Shown one piece after another: positions 43,376-51,885 of a stretch of 64,000 nt of DNA. Every line of letters begins with the position of its first letter. The stretch's first letter is position 1. Under the pieces are notes generated by a model, which was not told the DNA's origin, ran no database searches, and saw nothing but the letters and a program-made list of their open reading frames with translations. Location: NCBI GenBank assembly GCA_963816985.1, contig CAWFMF010000004.1, forward strand, positions 1,674,001 to 1,738,000, given 5' to 3'. Origin of the DNA: JAIVJM01 sp963816985 (lineage in GTDB: Bacteria > Acidobacteriota > Blastocatellia > Pyrinomonadales > Pyrinomonadaceae). Both the position numbers and the translations under genes were made by a program.

Positions 43376-46300
43376 ATGCGAATTCGCGCGCCGTGGATTT
43401 ATCTCGTGGCCGCCCTTCTGGGCAGTCTCATGCTCCTCAGCCCCGTGCTGCCCGCCGTGGCGGCGCGCGGCGCGCAGGAGCCGGGAGCCCCCTCCGCCGC
43501 CCCGCAGCAGGAGCTGGTCGAGCAACTCCTCATCGAAGGCAACCGCCGCCTGCGCGACGAAGACATCCTCTACCACATCCAGACGCGCGAAGGTGACCCG
43601 TTCAACGAGGCGCAGGTGCGGCGCGACCTGCAGGCCCTGCTCAACCTCCCGTTCTTCGACAAGACCGAGACGCGCGTCTCGACCGAGCGCGGGACGCGGG
43701 GCCGGATCGTCATCTTCAACGTCAAAGAGCTGCCCGTCATCCGCGACATCACCTTCAACGGGCTCTCCAGCATCACCGAGGCCGACGTCCTCAAGGCCTT
43801 CCGCGAGCAGCGCGTCGGCATCTCGAAGGAGTCCACCTTCGACCCCGTCAAGCTGAACACCGCGCGCCGCGTCATCAAAGAGCTTCTGGCCGAGAAGGGC
43901 CACCCGAACGCGACCATCGAGGTCACGCCCGAAGAGATTTCGCTGACCTCGGTCGCGCTCCCCTTCAAGGTGGACGAGGGCGACCGCGTGCGCGTCGTCG
44001 AGATTGACTTCGAGGGCAACCAGGTCTTCAGCGACGGCGAGCTGCGCTCGAAGATGCAGCTCGTCAAGGAGGCGGGCCTGCTCTCGCGCTTCAAGGGACA
44101 GGACATCCTCCACCTCGAAAAGCTCGACTACGATTTGGGCCGCAACGTCGTCGGCCACATGCGCTCGAAGGGCTACCTTGAGGCGCGCACGGGCGAGCCG
44201 AGGGTCGAAGGCGTCGGCCCGCGCCGGACGGGCTTCCCCATCCTCCCGCTCCCCATCCTCTCCTCGACGGACGAGGGCTTGCGCGTCATCATCCCCGTCA
44301 CCGAAGGCCGCCTCTACCGCCTCGGCGAGATTAAAATCGAAGGCAACTCCATCTACTCGGAGGACGTCATCCGGCAGGTCATCGGCCTCGCGCCGGGCGA
44401 AGTCGCCAACGGCCAGCGGTTAGTGAAGGCGCTCTCGGAAGACCTCGACAAGCTCTACGGCAGGTCGGGCTTCATCCAGTACGAGTACGACGTCGCGCCC
44501 GCCTTCAAGGACAACCCGCAGAACCCCAAAGAGGGCATCGCCGACTTCACCATCACCATCACGGAAGGGAAGCAGTTCAGCCTTCGCCGCCTCGAATTCC
44601 TCGGCAACACCTTCACGCGCGACAACGTGCTCCGCCGCGAGGTGGCCGTCAACGAGGGCGACATCTACGACAAGACGCTCTGGGAGTTCTCCATCCTGAA
44701 GCTCAACCAGCTCGGCTTCTTCGACCCGATTGACAAGGACAAGGACGCCGAGCTGCGCACCGACGAGGAGCGCGGCGAGGTGGACATCAACCTCCGCGTC
44801 GCCGAGCGCGGGCGCAACCAGATCGCCTTCAACGGCGGCCTCTCCGGCGTCGGCGGCTCGTTCTTCGGCCTCGACTACTCGACGAACAACCTTCTGGGTC
44901 GGGGCGAATCGCTCTCGTTCCAGTTCGCCTTCGGCAACCGGCAGAAGTCAATCCTCTTCTCGTTCACCGAGCCGTACATCCGCGACCGGCCCATCTCGGT
45001 CGGCTTCTCGCTCTACACCGAGTCGCGCAAGTTCTTCGGCGAGGGGACGATTCTTTCGCAGAACGTCGAGGCCATCGGCGGCGCGTTCGGCAACCAGTTC
45101 GACTTCCTCAACGCGAGCGAGGAGAATCTCTTCACGCAGACGACGACGGGCGGCTCGATCTTCGCCAGCTCGCCGCTCTCCGAGTTCTGGCGGCCCCGCA
45201 GCCGCCGCCTCGTGCAGCTCGCGCGCGCCTCGCGCATCGGCCTCTCCTACAACATCTCGCGCTCGTCCATCGAAGACCCGCCGGTGAACCTGTCGGGCGA
45301 CGAGGCCAACTTCATCCCGCGCGTCTTCGACCAGCCGAACATCACGACGAGCCGCCTGACGCCGACCCTCGTCTACGACACGCGCAACGCCTCGATTGAC
45401 CCGACCGCCGGGCAGCAGCTCACGCTCCAACTGGCCTTCGCGGGCCTCGGCGGCGACGTGCGGACGTACCAGCCGACCATCTCCTACACGCGCTTCATGG
45501 CGGTGCGCCGCAAGCGTTCGGAGAACCCGGAGGTCTTCGGCTTCCGCCTCGTGGCGGGCCACGTCTCCAGCTTCGGCGTGACGGGCAAGATCAGGGAGGC
45601 GCAGCAGAGTTCGCTCTCCTTCATCAACGGCGTGCCCATCTACGAGCGTTTCTACCTCGGCGACGAGTTCTCGATTCGCGGTTACAACGTGCGCTCCATC
45701 GGCCCGCTCGTCCCGCTCGACGTTTTCGTCACGTCGCAGGACGTGGAGGTCGCGAGCACGGCTTCGGGCGCGGTGACGCCGGTCGCCGGGCTCTCCGACT
45801 CCCTGCGCCAGCAGCTCGTCACGCTGGGGACGTTCACCGGCCCGAGCGGCAACAACAGCCTCCAGATTGACCGGCAGTTCCGCCTCCTCGGCGGCGACAC
45901 GCAGCTCCTCGGCAACTTCGAGTACCGCATCCCGATCTTCGGCCCGCTGACGCTCGCGGCCTTCGCCGACATCGGGACGGCCTTCAACCTCCGTTCGCTC
46001 AACGACCAGACCTTCTCGACCGAGTTCCTCGACGACCTGCCGTTCCTGTCGAGCCTCGGCGGGCTGTCCTCGCTCATCCTGCGCCGCAACACGCAGCTCG
46101 CCTCGCTCGACCCGACGCTGCGCACCGGCCCGCTGCTCGTCACGGGCGACCGCCTGCTGACGCAGGAGCAGTTCGAGAACATGCGCCGCGTCGGGCCGGT
46201 AGACCCCGTGACGGGGCTCCCGTTCGGCGTCCAGCCGATCTTCCTGCGCGGCGAGGCGCAGACCAACACGGTCGCGCGTCTGTCGCAGAGCCTTTTTTCA

Positions 46301-46465
46301 AAATTCGGCGACTACCGATCCAGCGTCGGGGCCGAGATTCGCATCCAACTGCCGGTCGTCAACGTGCCATTTCGCTTCATTTACGCCTATAATCCGAACG
46401 CACGGGTCGCGGTTCTGGGGGAGAAGAAAAGTATCTTCCGGTTCAGTATCGGGCGGACTTTCTGA
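43376..46465 (+). CDS. bamA: Outer membrane assembly factor BamA (Omp85)
   Basis: A 1029-residue protein with a signal sequence (about 1-33), five POTRA repeats (about 45-455; segments like IRDITFNGLSSITEADVLKA and LRRLEFLGNTFTRDNVLRRE mark repeat starts) and a C-terminal 16-strand barrel ending in an aromatic residue (FSIGRTF). It inserts beta-barrel proteins into the outer membrane. The barrel is longer than in E. coli (about 800 residues total), with an extra ~100-residue insertion near 870-970 (LSSLGGLSSLILRRN, TGDRLLTQEQF). ompH follows after 95 bases, the usual partner order. Confidence 0.93.
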   Translation: MRIRAPWIYLVAALLGSLMLLSPVLPAVAARGAQEPGAPSAAPQQELVEQLLIEGNRRLRDEDILYHIQTREGDPFNEAQVRRDLQALLNLPFFDKTETRVSTERGTRGRIVIFNVKELPVIRDITFNGLSSITEADVLKAFREQRVGISKESTFDPVKLNTARRVIKELLAEKGHPNATIEVTPEEISLTSVALPFKVDEGDRVRVVEIDFEGNQVFSDGELRSKMQLVKEAGLLSRFKGQDILHLEKLDYDLGRNVVGHMRSKGYLEARTGEPRVEGVGPRRTGFPILPLPILSSTDEGLRVIIPVTEGRLYRLGEIKIEGNSIYSEDVIRQVIGLAPGEVANGQRLVKALSEDLDKLYGRSGFIQYEYDVAPAFKDNPQNPKEGIADFTITITEGKQFSLRRLEFLGNTFTRDNVLRREVAVNEGDIYDKTLWEFSILKLNQLGFFDPIDKDKDAELRTDEERGEVDINLRVAERGRNQIAFNGGLSGVGGSFFGLDYSTNNLLGRGESLSFQFAFGNRQKSILFSFTEPYIRDRPISVGFSLYTESRKFFGEGTILSQNVEAIGGAFGNQFDFLNASEENLFTQTTTGGSIFASSPLSEFWRPRSRRLVQLARASRIGLSYNISRSSIEDPPVNLSGDEANFIPRVFDQPNITTSRLTPTLVYDTRNASIDPTAGQQLTLQLAFAGLGGDVRTYQPTISYTRFMAVRRKRSENPEVFGFRLVAGHVSSFGVTGKIREAQQSSLSFINGVPIYERFYLGDEFSIRGYNVRSIGPLVPLDVFVTSQDVEVASTASGAVTPVAGLSDSLRQQLVTLGTFTGPSGNNSLQIDRQFRLLGGDTQLLGNFEYRIPIFGPLTLAAFADIGTAFNLRSLNDQTFSTEFLDDLPFLSSLGGLSSLILRRNTQLASLDPTLRTGPLLVTGDRLLTQEQFENMRRVGPVDPVTGLPFGVQPIFLRGEAQTNTVARLSQSLFSKFGDYRSSVGAEIRIQLPVVNVPFRFIYAYNPNARVAVLGEKKSIFRFSIGRTF

Positions 46466-46560
46466 TAATCTAACCACGGGAGTCGCCATCCCAAGAGAGG
46501 GTCGGAAACGACCGCCGGGGCGCGTCCCTTTGACTTTTGAAGGAGCAGTACAAGAAAGAT

Positions 46561-47229
46561 ATGAAACTCATTCGTCACATCGCAGCCGCCGCCGCCATCG
46601 CGGCCCTGACCGCGCTCTCGGCGAGCGCGCAACCCGCCGCCACGCGTCCGGCTGCGCCCGCGACGCAGAGGCCCGCAGGAACCACCCCGGCGTCCCCGCA
46701 GACCGGCGGCGCTCCGGGCGGCAACCCCGTCGAAGGCAAGATCGCGATCATTGACACCGAAGCCTTCGCCGACCCGAAGTCGGGCATCACCCGCCTCGTC
46801 AACGCCTTCAACAAGGTGAACGCCGAGTTCAAGCCGCGCAGCGACGAGCTTCAGCGCCTCCGCGCCAGCTACGAGCAGATCGGCAAGGACATCGAGGCCA
46901 CCAAGAACCTCTCCGACCAGCGGGCGCTCGCCGCCAAGGCCGACCAGGCCGAGACCTTGAAGAGCGACATCGAGCGCAAGTCGCAGGACGCGCAGCGCGC
47001 CTACCAGAAGCGTTTGCGCGAGGAGACGCAGCCCATCTATCAGGAGATCGGCACGGCGCTTCAGGCCTACGCCCGGACGCGCGGCATCACCGTCATCTTC
47101 GACGTGAGCAAGATGGGCGAGGTGATGTTCGTCGTCAACGACGGCGTTGACCTCACGAACGCCTTCATCGCCGACTACAACCAGCGCAACCCGGCGACGG
47201 CCTCGACCGCGACCCCGGCCAACCGCTAA
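46561..47229 (+). CDS. Periplasmic chaperone, OmpH/Skp family
   Basis: A 222-residue protein with a signal peptide (about 1-24, cleaved near SASAQ), a Pro/Ala/Thr-rich linker (about 25-55) and the OmpH domain. That domain has KIAIIDTEAFADPKSGI, a long coiled coil (about 85-155) and ITVIFDVSKMGEVMFVVNDGVDLT. Skp-type chaperones keep unfolded outer-membrane proteins soluble for BamA, encoded just upstream. ATG 46561 has AAGAAAG nearby and a stronger AAGGAG further up. Confidence 0.9.
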   Translation: MKLIRHIAAAAAIAALTALSASAQPAATRPAAPATQRPAGTTPASPQTGGAPGGNPVEGKIAIIDTEAFADPKSGITRLVNAFNKVNAEFKPRSDELQRLRASYEQIGKDIEATKNLSDQRALAAKADQAETLKSDIERKSQDAQRAYQKRLREETQPIYQEIGTALQAYARTRGITVIFDVSKMGEVMFVVNDGVDLTNAFIADYNQRNPATASTATPANR

Positions 47230-47230
47230 A

Positions 47231-47343
47231 AGCCGTGAACCGTGACAAGTAAACCGTGACAGGAGGAAGGCGACTTCTCCTGTCACGGTTCACGGTTTAC
47301 GGTTTACTGCTTTTCTCCTATCACCGTTTACGGCTCACGGCTC
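47231..47343. repeat. Three-armed ACCGTGA-family element (copy 3)
   Basis: The left arm (47231-47270) pairs with the right arm (47274-47308). A third arm (47309-47343, CTTTTCTCCTATCACCGTTT and on) repeats the right-arm sequence, so two alternative hairpins are possible. It fills the ompH-fabZ gap. Confidence 0.85.
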
Positions 47344-47347
47344 TCCT

Positions 47348-47800
47348 ATGGAAACGGTTCTCGACACGCTCGGCATCCAGCGCATCCTGCCGCACCGCTA
47401 TCCGTTCCTCCTCGTTGACCGCATCATCGAATTAACGGAGGGCGTCCGCATCGTCGGCATCAAGCAGGTGACGGTCAACGAGCAGTTCTTTCAAGGGCAC
47501 TTCCCCGGCGCGCCCGTCATGCCCGGCGTCCTCATCGTCGAGGCGATGGCGCAGGTCGGGGCCGTCTACGCCCTCCAGCAGATAGAGAACCGCGAGCAGA
47601 AGCTCGTCCTCTTCAGCGGCATAGACAACGCGCGCTTCCGCCGCCCCGTCGTCCCCGGCGACACACTGGTCTTGACCGTCACGCCTCTGCGCGTCGGCGC
47701 GCGCGTCCAGCGCATGCACGGCGAGGCGCACGTCGAGGGCCAGCTCGCCGCCGAGGCCGACATCATGAGCATCGTCACCGACCGCAACGCCGTGAAATGA
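47348..47800 (+). CDS. fabZ: 3-hydroxyacyl-ACP dehydratase FabZ
   Basis: A 150-residue hot-dog dehydratase of fatty acid synthesis. The conserved LPHRYPFLLVDRI, the active-site His in GHFPGAPVMPGVLIVEAMAQ (about 57) and the Glu of the same helix are present, and length fits. Coupling with lpxA is common in Gram-negatives because both use hydroxyacyl-ACP. ATG 47348 follows directly on the repeat element (CTCTCCT), with no clean Shine-Dalgarno. Confidence 0.94.
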   Translation: METVLDTLGIQRILPHRYPFLLVDRIIELTEGVRIVGIKQVTVNEQFFQGHFPGAPVMPGVLIVEAMAQVGAVYALQQIENREQKLVLFSGIDNARFRRPVVPGDTLVLTVTPLRVGARVQRMHGEAHVEGQLAAEADIMSIVTDRNAVK

Positions 47801-47881
47801 AAGGTAAAAGGTAAAGGGCAAAAGTTAAGGAAGGGCTTCGGCCTCTTCACTTTTGCCCTTTACCTTTTACCTTTTGCCTTC
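47800..47881. repeat. Long hairpin, AAAGGTA word family (copy 2)
   Basis: Left arm AAAGGTAAAAGGTAAAGGGC with AAAAG; right arm CTTTTGCCCTTTACCTTTTA with CCTTTTGCCTT; loop about 25 bases with GAAGGGCTTCGGCCTCTTCAC. It fills the fabZ-lpxA gap. The loop recurs at the window's right end. Confidence 0.88.
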
Positions 47882-47892
47882 TTTTGATTCTG

Positions 47893-48672
47893 ATGTCTGC
47901 CACCATTCACCCCTCGGCCATCGTCTCGCCGCGCGCGGAGATCGGCGCGGGCTCCTCCGTCGGCCCCTTCTGCACGGTGGGCGACGAGGTGCGGCTCGGC
48001 GAGCGCGTGCGCCTCGAATCGCACTGCGTCGTGGACGGTCGCACCTCAATCGGCGACGACACGCACGTCTTCCCGTTCGTCTCCGTGGGGCTCGCCTCGC
48101 AGGACTTGAAGTACCGGGGCGAGCCCGCCGAGACGCGCGTCGGTCGCCGCTGCCGCCTGCGCGAGTTCGTCACCGTCCACCGCGGCACCGAGGGCGGCGG
48201 GATGCTGACCTCAATCGGCGACGACTGCCTCATCATGGCGCAGGCGCACGTCGCGCACGACTGCCTCGTCGGCGACCGCGTCATCATGGCCAACGCGGCG
48301 ACGCTCGCCGGTCACGTCGAGGTCTCGGACGGCGCGAACATCGGGGCCTATTCGGGCGTCCACCAGTTCTGCCGAGTGGGTCGAGAGGCTTACGTCGGCG
48401 GCTACTCCGTGGTCGTCAAAGACGCGCTCCCCTTCGCGCTCACCGTCGGCAACCACGCGAAGTGCTACGGCCTCAACACCACGGGGATGAAGCGGCGCGG
48501 CTACCCGCAGGAGACCATTGACGCCCTGCACCACGCCTTCCGCCTCCTCCTCGCCTCCCGCCTCAACACGACGCAGGCGCTCTCGGCCATCCGCGAAGAG
48601 ATTAAAGACTCCACGGAAGTCGAAGAACTCGTCCGCTTCATCGAGACCTCGCGGCGCGGAGTTGTCAAATAA
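47893..48672 (+). CDS. lpxA: UDP-N-acetylglucosamine acyltransferase
   Basis: A 259-residue left-handed beta-helix enzyme that starts lipid A synthesis by transferring 3-hydroxyacyl from ACP to UDP-GlcNAc. Hexapeptide repeats run from IHPSAIVSPRAEIGAGSSVG through about residue 185. The catalytic His lies in MAQAHVAHDC (about 118) and the C-terminal helical domain follows (GYPQETIDALHHAFRLLL). ATG 47893 is used; a TTG three codons earlier is possible. lpxI follows after a hairpin. Confidence 0.95.
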   Translation: MSATIHPSAIVSPRAEIGAGSSVGPFCTVGDEVRLGERVRLESHCVVDGRTSIGDDTHVFPFVSVGLASQDLKYRGEPAETRVGRRCRLREFVTVHRGTEGGGMLTSIGDDCLIMAQAHVAHDCLVGDRVIMANAATLAGHVEVSDGANIGAYSGVHQFCRVGREAYVGGYSVVVKDALPFALTVGNHAKCYGLNTTGMKRRGYPQETIDALHHAFRLLLASRLNTTQALSAIREEIKDSTEVEELVRFIETSRRGVVK

Positions 48673-48677
48673 ACTAT

Positions 48678-48752
48678 GAAGTCAGAACGATGAACGATGA
48701 ACTGAAAAACGGAAGCCTTGTCTTTCAATTCATCGTTCATCGTTCTGACTTC
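48678..48752. repeat. Long hairpin, CAGAAC/AACGATGAA word family
   Basis: Left arm GAAGTCAGAACGATGAACGA with TGAACTGAAA; right arm TTTCAATTCATCGTTCATCG with TTCTGACTTC; loop about 15 bases. It fills the lpxA-lpxI gap. The same words form the inner part of 40374-40527 and the outer part of 17633-17784. Confidence 0.9.
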
Positions 48753-48764
48753 TGAGTTTCTAAC

Positions 48765-49571
48765 ATGCGTTACGGCTTAATCGCGGGCAACGGCAATTTC
48801 CCCTTCCTCGTGCTCGAAGGCGCGCGGCGGGCGGGCGTGTCTCTGGCGGTGGCGGCGATTAAGGAGGAGACCGACCCGGCGATTGAGAAGATGGCCGAGA
48901 GCGTGACGTGGGTCGGCATCGGGCAACTGGGGAAGATGATTCGCTTCTTCAAGCGCGAGGGCGTGGAGAAGGCCATCATGGCGGGGCAGGTCAAGCACGT
49001 CCAGATTTTCAGCGGCGCGCTGCCCGACGTGAGGATGCTGAGGATGCTCATCAGCCTCCCGCGCCGCAACACCGACGCCCTCATCGGCGGCGTCGCCGAC
49101 GAACTCGCGCGCGAAGGCATCGAGCTTATTGACTCGACCTTCTTCCTCAAGGACAGCCTCCCCGCCGAAGGCGTCCTGACGAAGCGCGCGCCGAACGAGC
49201 GCGAGCGCGGCGACATCGAATACGGCCTCGAAGTCGCGCGCGAGATAGCGCGGCTCGACCTCGGCCAGACCATCGTCGTGCGGGCGCGCGCCTGCGTCGC
49301 CGTCGAGGCGATGGAAGGCACGGACGCCGTGATTCGCCGCGCGGGCACGCTCGCGCGGGGCCGCCTCGCCGTCGTCAAGGTGGCGAAGCCGAATCAGGAC
49401 ATGCGCTTCGACGTGCCTGTGGTCGGCGTCCCGACCGTCGAGGCGATGGTCGAGGCGGGCGCGACCTGCCTCTGCATCACGGCGGGCAAGACCCTCATGT
49501 TCGACAAGGCGGAGATGCTCGCGCTCGCCGAACGTCACCGCATCACGGTCGTCGCCGCGCCGCCAGTATGA
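48765..49571 (+). CDS. lpxI: UDP-2,3-diacylglucosamine diphosphatase LpxI
   Basis: A 268-residue LpxI-type hydrolase that converts UDP-2,3-diacylglucosamine to lipid X, replacing LpxH. The N-terminus GLIAGNGNFPFLVLEGARRAG, the middle KAIMAGQVKH and the C-terminal domain with VKVAKPNQDMRFDVPVVGVPT and ITAGKTLMFDKAEM are characteristic; the Asp of DMRFD is the likely catalytic metal ligand. It sits after lpxA as in other LpxI-bearing genomes. lpxD and lpxB are not in this window. Confidence 0.92.
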   Translation: MRYGLIAGNGNFPFLVLEGARRAGVSLAVAAIKEETDPAIEKMAESVTWVGIGQLGKMIRFFKREGVEKAIMAGQVKHVQIFSGALPDVRMLRMLISLPRRNTDALIGGVADELAREGIELIDSTFFLKDSLPAEGVLTKRAPNERERGDIEYGLEVAREIARLDLGQTIVVRARACVAVEAMEGTDAVIRRAGTLARGRLAVVKVAKPNQDMRFDVPVVGVPTVEAMVEAGATCLCITAGKTLMFDKAEMLALAERHRITVVAAPPV

Positions 49572-49575
49572 ACTG

Positions 49576-49726
49576 CGGAAGCCCGACCGTCAGGGAGGGC
49601 GTTAGAACAGAAAGCAGAAGGCGGTAGGCAGTGAGCAGTCAAGTTCGATAACCAGACTTGACTGCTCACTGCCTACCGCCTTCTGCTTACTCTTGAGACG
49701 CCCTCCCTGACGGTCGGGCTTCCGCC
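49576..49726. repeat. Nested hairpin: GCGGAAGCCCGACCGT outer, GCAGAAGGCGGTAGGC inner (copy 2)
   Basis: The outer arms are the same family as 40374-40527. The inner hairpin is of another family (GCAGAAGGCGGTAGGCAGTG with AGCAGTCAAGT and its complement, loop about 10 bases). It lies between convergent lpxI and the M1-like gene. Confidence 0.9.
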
Positions 49727-49737
49727 ACTGATGCGGT

Positions 49738-51885
49738 CTACTCTGTCGCGCCGCTCTGGGCGGTGACGGCCTTCGGGTCGTAGGGCGTCTCGATGTAGGC
49801 CTTGGCGGTCTTCTGCGCGTTGTCGAAGTCTATGCCGGACTCGACGGCTTTTTTGTATTCGTTGACGGCGCGGGCGCGGTCGCCCTTCGCGTCGTAGGCG
49901 TTGCCCATCTTGATGTGCGCCCACGCCTCGATCCAGGAGGGGCGGAGGTTGCCGGTCAAAGCCGCCTTGAAGTTGTCAATCGCCGGGTCGTAGTTGCGCT
50001 GTTCGAGGTAGATGAGGCCGAGGTTGTAGTAGACCCACGAGTTCGACTTGTCGAGCTTGAGCGCCTCTTCCAACTGCCTCTGCGCTTCGAGGTACTGGCC
50101 CTCGCGGAACAACTCCAACCCGCGCCGCGCGACGATGGAGACTCGCAGCTCGTCCGAGGTGTGCAAGACCTTGTGGTTCGGGTCAATGATGACTTCGAGG
50201 GGCTTGCCAGACGACTCGAAGTCGAAGTCCTCGCTTTCGTTGGCGATGTAGACGGTCGTGTCGGCGTCGTCGCCCTCGGCCCTCAATTTAATCTCGACGG
50301 GCAGGCGCAAGTTCTCGACGTTCTGCTTGACCGTCCCTCGCGCACGGAATTTGCCCGCGCGCGTGCGGATAATCTGGTAGTCGGCGCTGAACTCCGGCAC
50401 GCCTGTCCCTTCGACCCAGCGGGCGAAGAAGTAGCGCGTGTTCTCGCCCGCGACCTGCGTCGCCAGCTTCTCGAAGTCGTCAATCGAGGCGTTCTTGCCG
50501 CGGAACTGCGTGAAGTAGCGGCGCAGGAGGTCGTCGAACTTCTGCGGCCCCAGAGTCTCGCGGAGCATGCGGAAGACCATCGCGCCCTTGTAGAAGACGA
50601 CGGCCTGATAAGCCGCCGACTGGTCGTCTAAGGTCGAGGGCGCGCGGGCGATAGAAGCCGCCTGCTCGAACATGAGCGCGCGCTCAAGCATGTCTCGCTG
50701 CGAGGTTTCGAGCGCCGCGCCCGACAGGCGCGTCTCGCGGAAGGCGAAGGCGCTCCACTCGGCTAATCCCTGCGAGAGCCACGCGTCGTCGAAAGACTTG
50801 AGCCCGGCGGAGAGCCCCCACCACTGGAAGGCGACCTCGCGCAAAAGCCTTTCATCGAGCGGAGCCTGCCGACCCGCGTTGAAGAAGCGCGGCGAGAGGA
50901 ACTGCATCCCCGGCGCGGCGTAGGCGTCGAGGCTCGCGTCGTCAATCTGCGCGACGACAAAACGCTTGCCGAAGGCGGGCTCGCCGTACTTCTGCGTGTA
51001 GAACTGAAGCGCCTCGCCGACGAGTTGCGCGTAGGGCTCGATCATCCGCTCGTTGCCCGGCTGGACGTAGAAGGACAACTCGTACCCGCTCATCCGCAGA
51101 GTGCGCGAGAGGAAACGCCCGGCGGCGAAGTTGCCGACGAGCGAGGGCTGGCGCTGCACGAAGCGGAAGGCCTGCTTACCGGCGGCGCGCGGCTGTGCCG
51201 TGACGGGCTCGTCGCTCGCGCCCGCCACCTCGTAGCCCGTGGGCACGGTGACTGTGACCTCGGCGGTCGCGCGGTCGGCGGCGTACTCGTGGAAGGGGAA
51301 CCAACGCGCGGCGTACATCAGATAAGAAACGTCCGAGCCGACGTAGGCCAGACGCTTCGTCGCCAGCGGCCCGCCTTCGGGCGTGACGAGGACGCCCGAC
51401 CAGCGGAAGCGAAGGGTTTGCGTCTGCCCGGCGGCGACCACTTCTCCGAGGTCTATGCGGACGTGCGGCCCGATGTTGTCGAGGCCCGCCTGATCCTGCA
51501 CGAAGTTCAAGAGGGGCTTGCCGTTGCGCTCGATGCTTTCAATCTTCAAAGAGCCGTTCAGCTCGAAGACGACCGTCCGCGTGTTGTCGAGCGGCGTGAA
51601 GGTCACTTCGCCCGAAGCGCCGAGGAAGTTCTGCCCCGGCGTCAGCTCGGCTTCGATGCGGTAGTTCGTCACGTCGAAGCGTGCGCGCGCGCCGGGCGCG
51701 AGCGGCGTCTCGGCGATGGTCGCGACGAGCGGCGGCGTCGGCAGAGGCGTGGGAGTCGGCGTCGGCTTCGCGCGCTGCGACTGCGGGCGGGGGGCGGGAC
51801 GGCGGCGCTCCTGCGCCACAGCCGTCCCCGCGAACGAAGACGCGACGAGCGCCGCGAGCAACGAGTAGTTATAAAATCTCTTCAT
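49738..51885 (-). CDS. Exported M1-peptidase homologue lacking zinc motif, with TPR tail
   Basis: A 715-residue protein. A signal peptide (about 1-25) leads to a Pro/Thr linker (TPTPTPLPTPP), an M1-like N-terminal beta domain (about 45-250), a catalytic-like domain (about 260-480), a beta domain and three TPR-like repeats (about 590-690). The HEXXHXWW motif reads REVAFQWWGLS, so both zinc His residues are gone. The second Glu site (WLxEGFA) reads WLSQGLAEW. The fold is therefore probably non-catalytic and used for binding. ATG 51885 has AGGAAAG upstream. Confidence 0.85.
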   Translation of the reverse strand: MKRFYNYSLLAALVASSFAGTAVAQERRRPAPRPQSQRAKPTPTPTPLPTPPLVATIAETPLAPGARARFDVTNYRIEAELTPGQNFLGASGEVTFTPLDNTRTVVFELNGSLKIESIERNGKPLLNFVQDQAGLDNIGPHVRIDLGEVVAAGQTQTLRFRWSGVLVTPEGGPLATKRLAYVGSDVSYLMYAARWFPFHEYAADRATAEVTVTVPTGYEVAGASDEPVTAQPRAAGKQAFRFVQRQPSLVGNFAAGRFLSRTLRMSGYELSFYVQPGNERMIEPYAQLVGEALQFYTQKYGEPAFGKRFVVAQIDDASLDAYAAPGMQFLSPRFFNAGRQAPLDERLLREVAFQWWGLSAGLKSFDDAWLSQGLAEWSAFAFRETRLSGAALETSQRDMLERALMFEQAASIARAPSTLDDQSAAYQAVVFYKGAMVFRMLRETLGPQKFDDLLRRYFTQFRGKNASIDDFEKLATQVAGENTRYFFARWVEGTGVPEFSADYQIIRTRAGKFRARGTVKQNVENLRLPVEIKLRAEGDDADTTVYIANESEDFDFESSGKPLEVIIDPNHKVLHTSDELRVSIVARRGLELFREGQYLEAQRQLEEALKLDKSNSWVYYNLGLIYLEQRNYDPAIDNFKAALTGNLRPSWIEAWAHIKMGNAYDAKGDRARAVNEYKKAVESGIDFDNAQKTAKAYIETPYDPKAVTAQSGATE

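Noticed and set aside
47231..47343. CRISPR array
   Set aside because: Word repeats here and elsewhere are 7-10 bases without unique spacers and are paired in hairpins; no cas genes are present.
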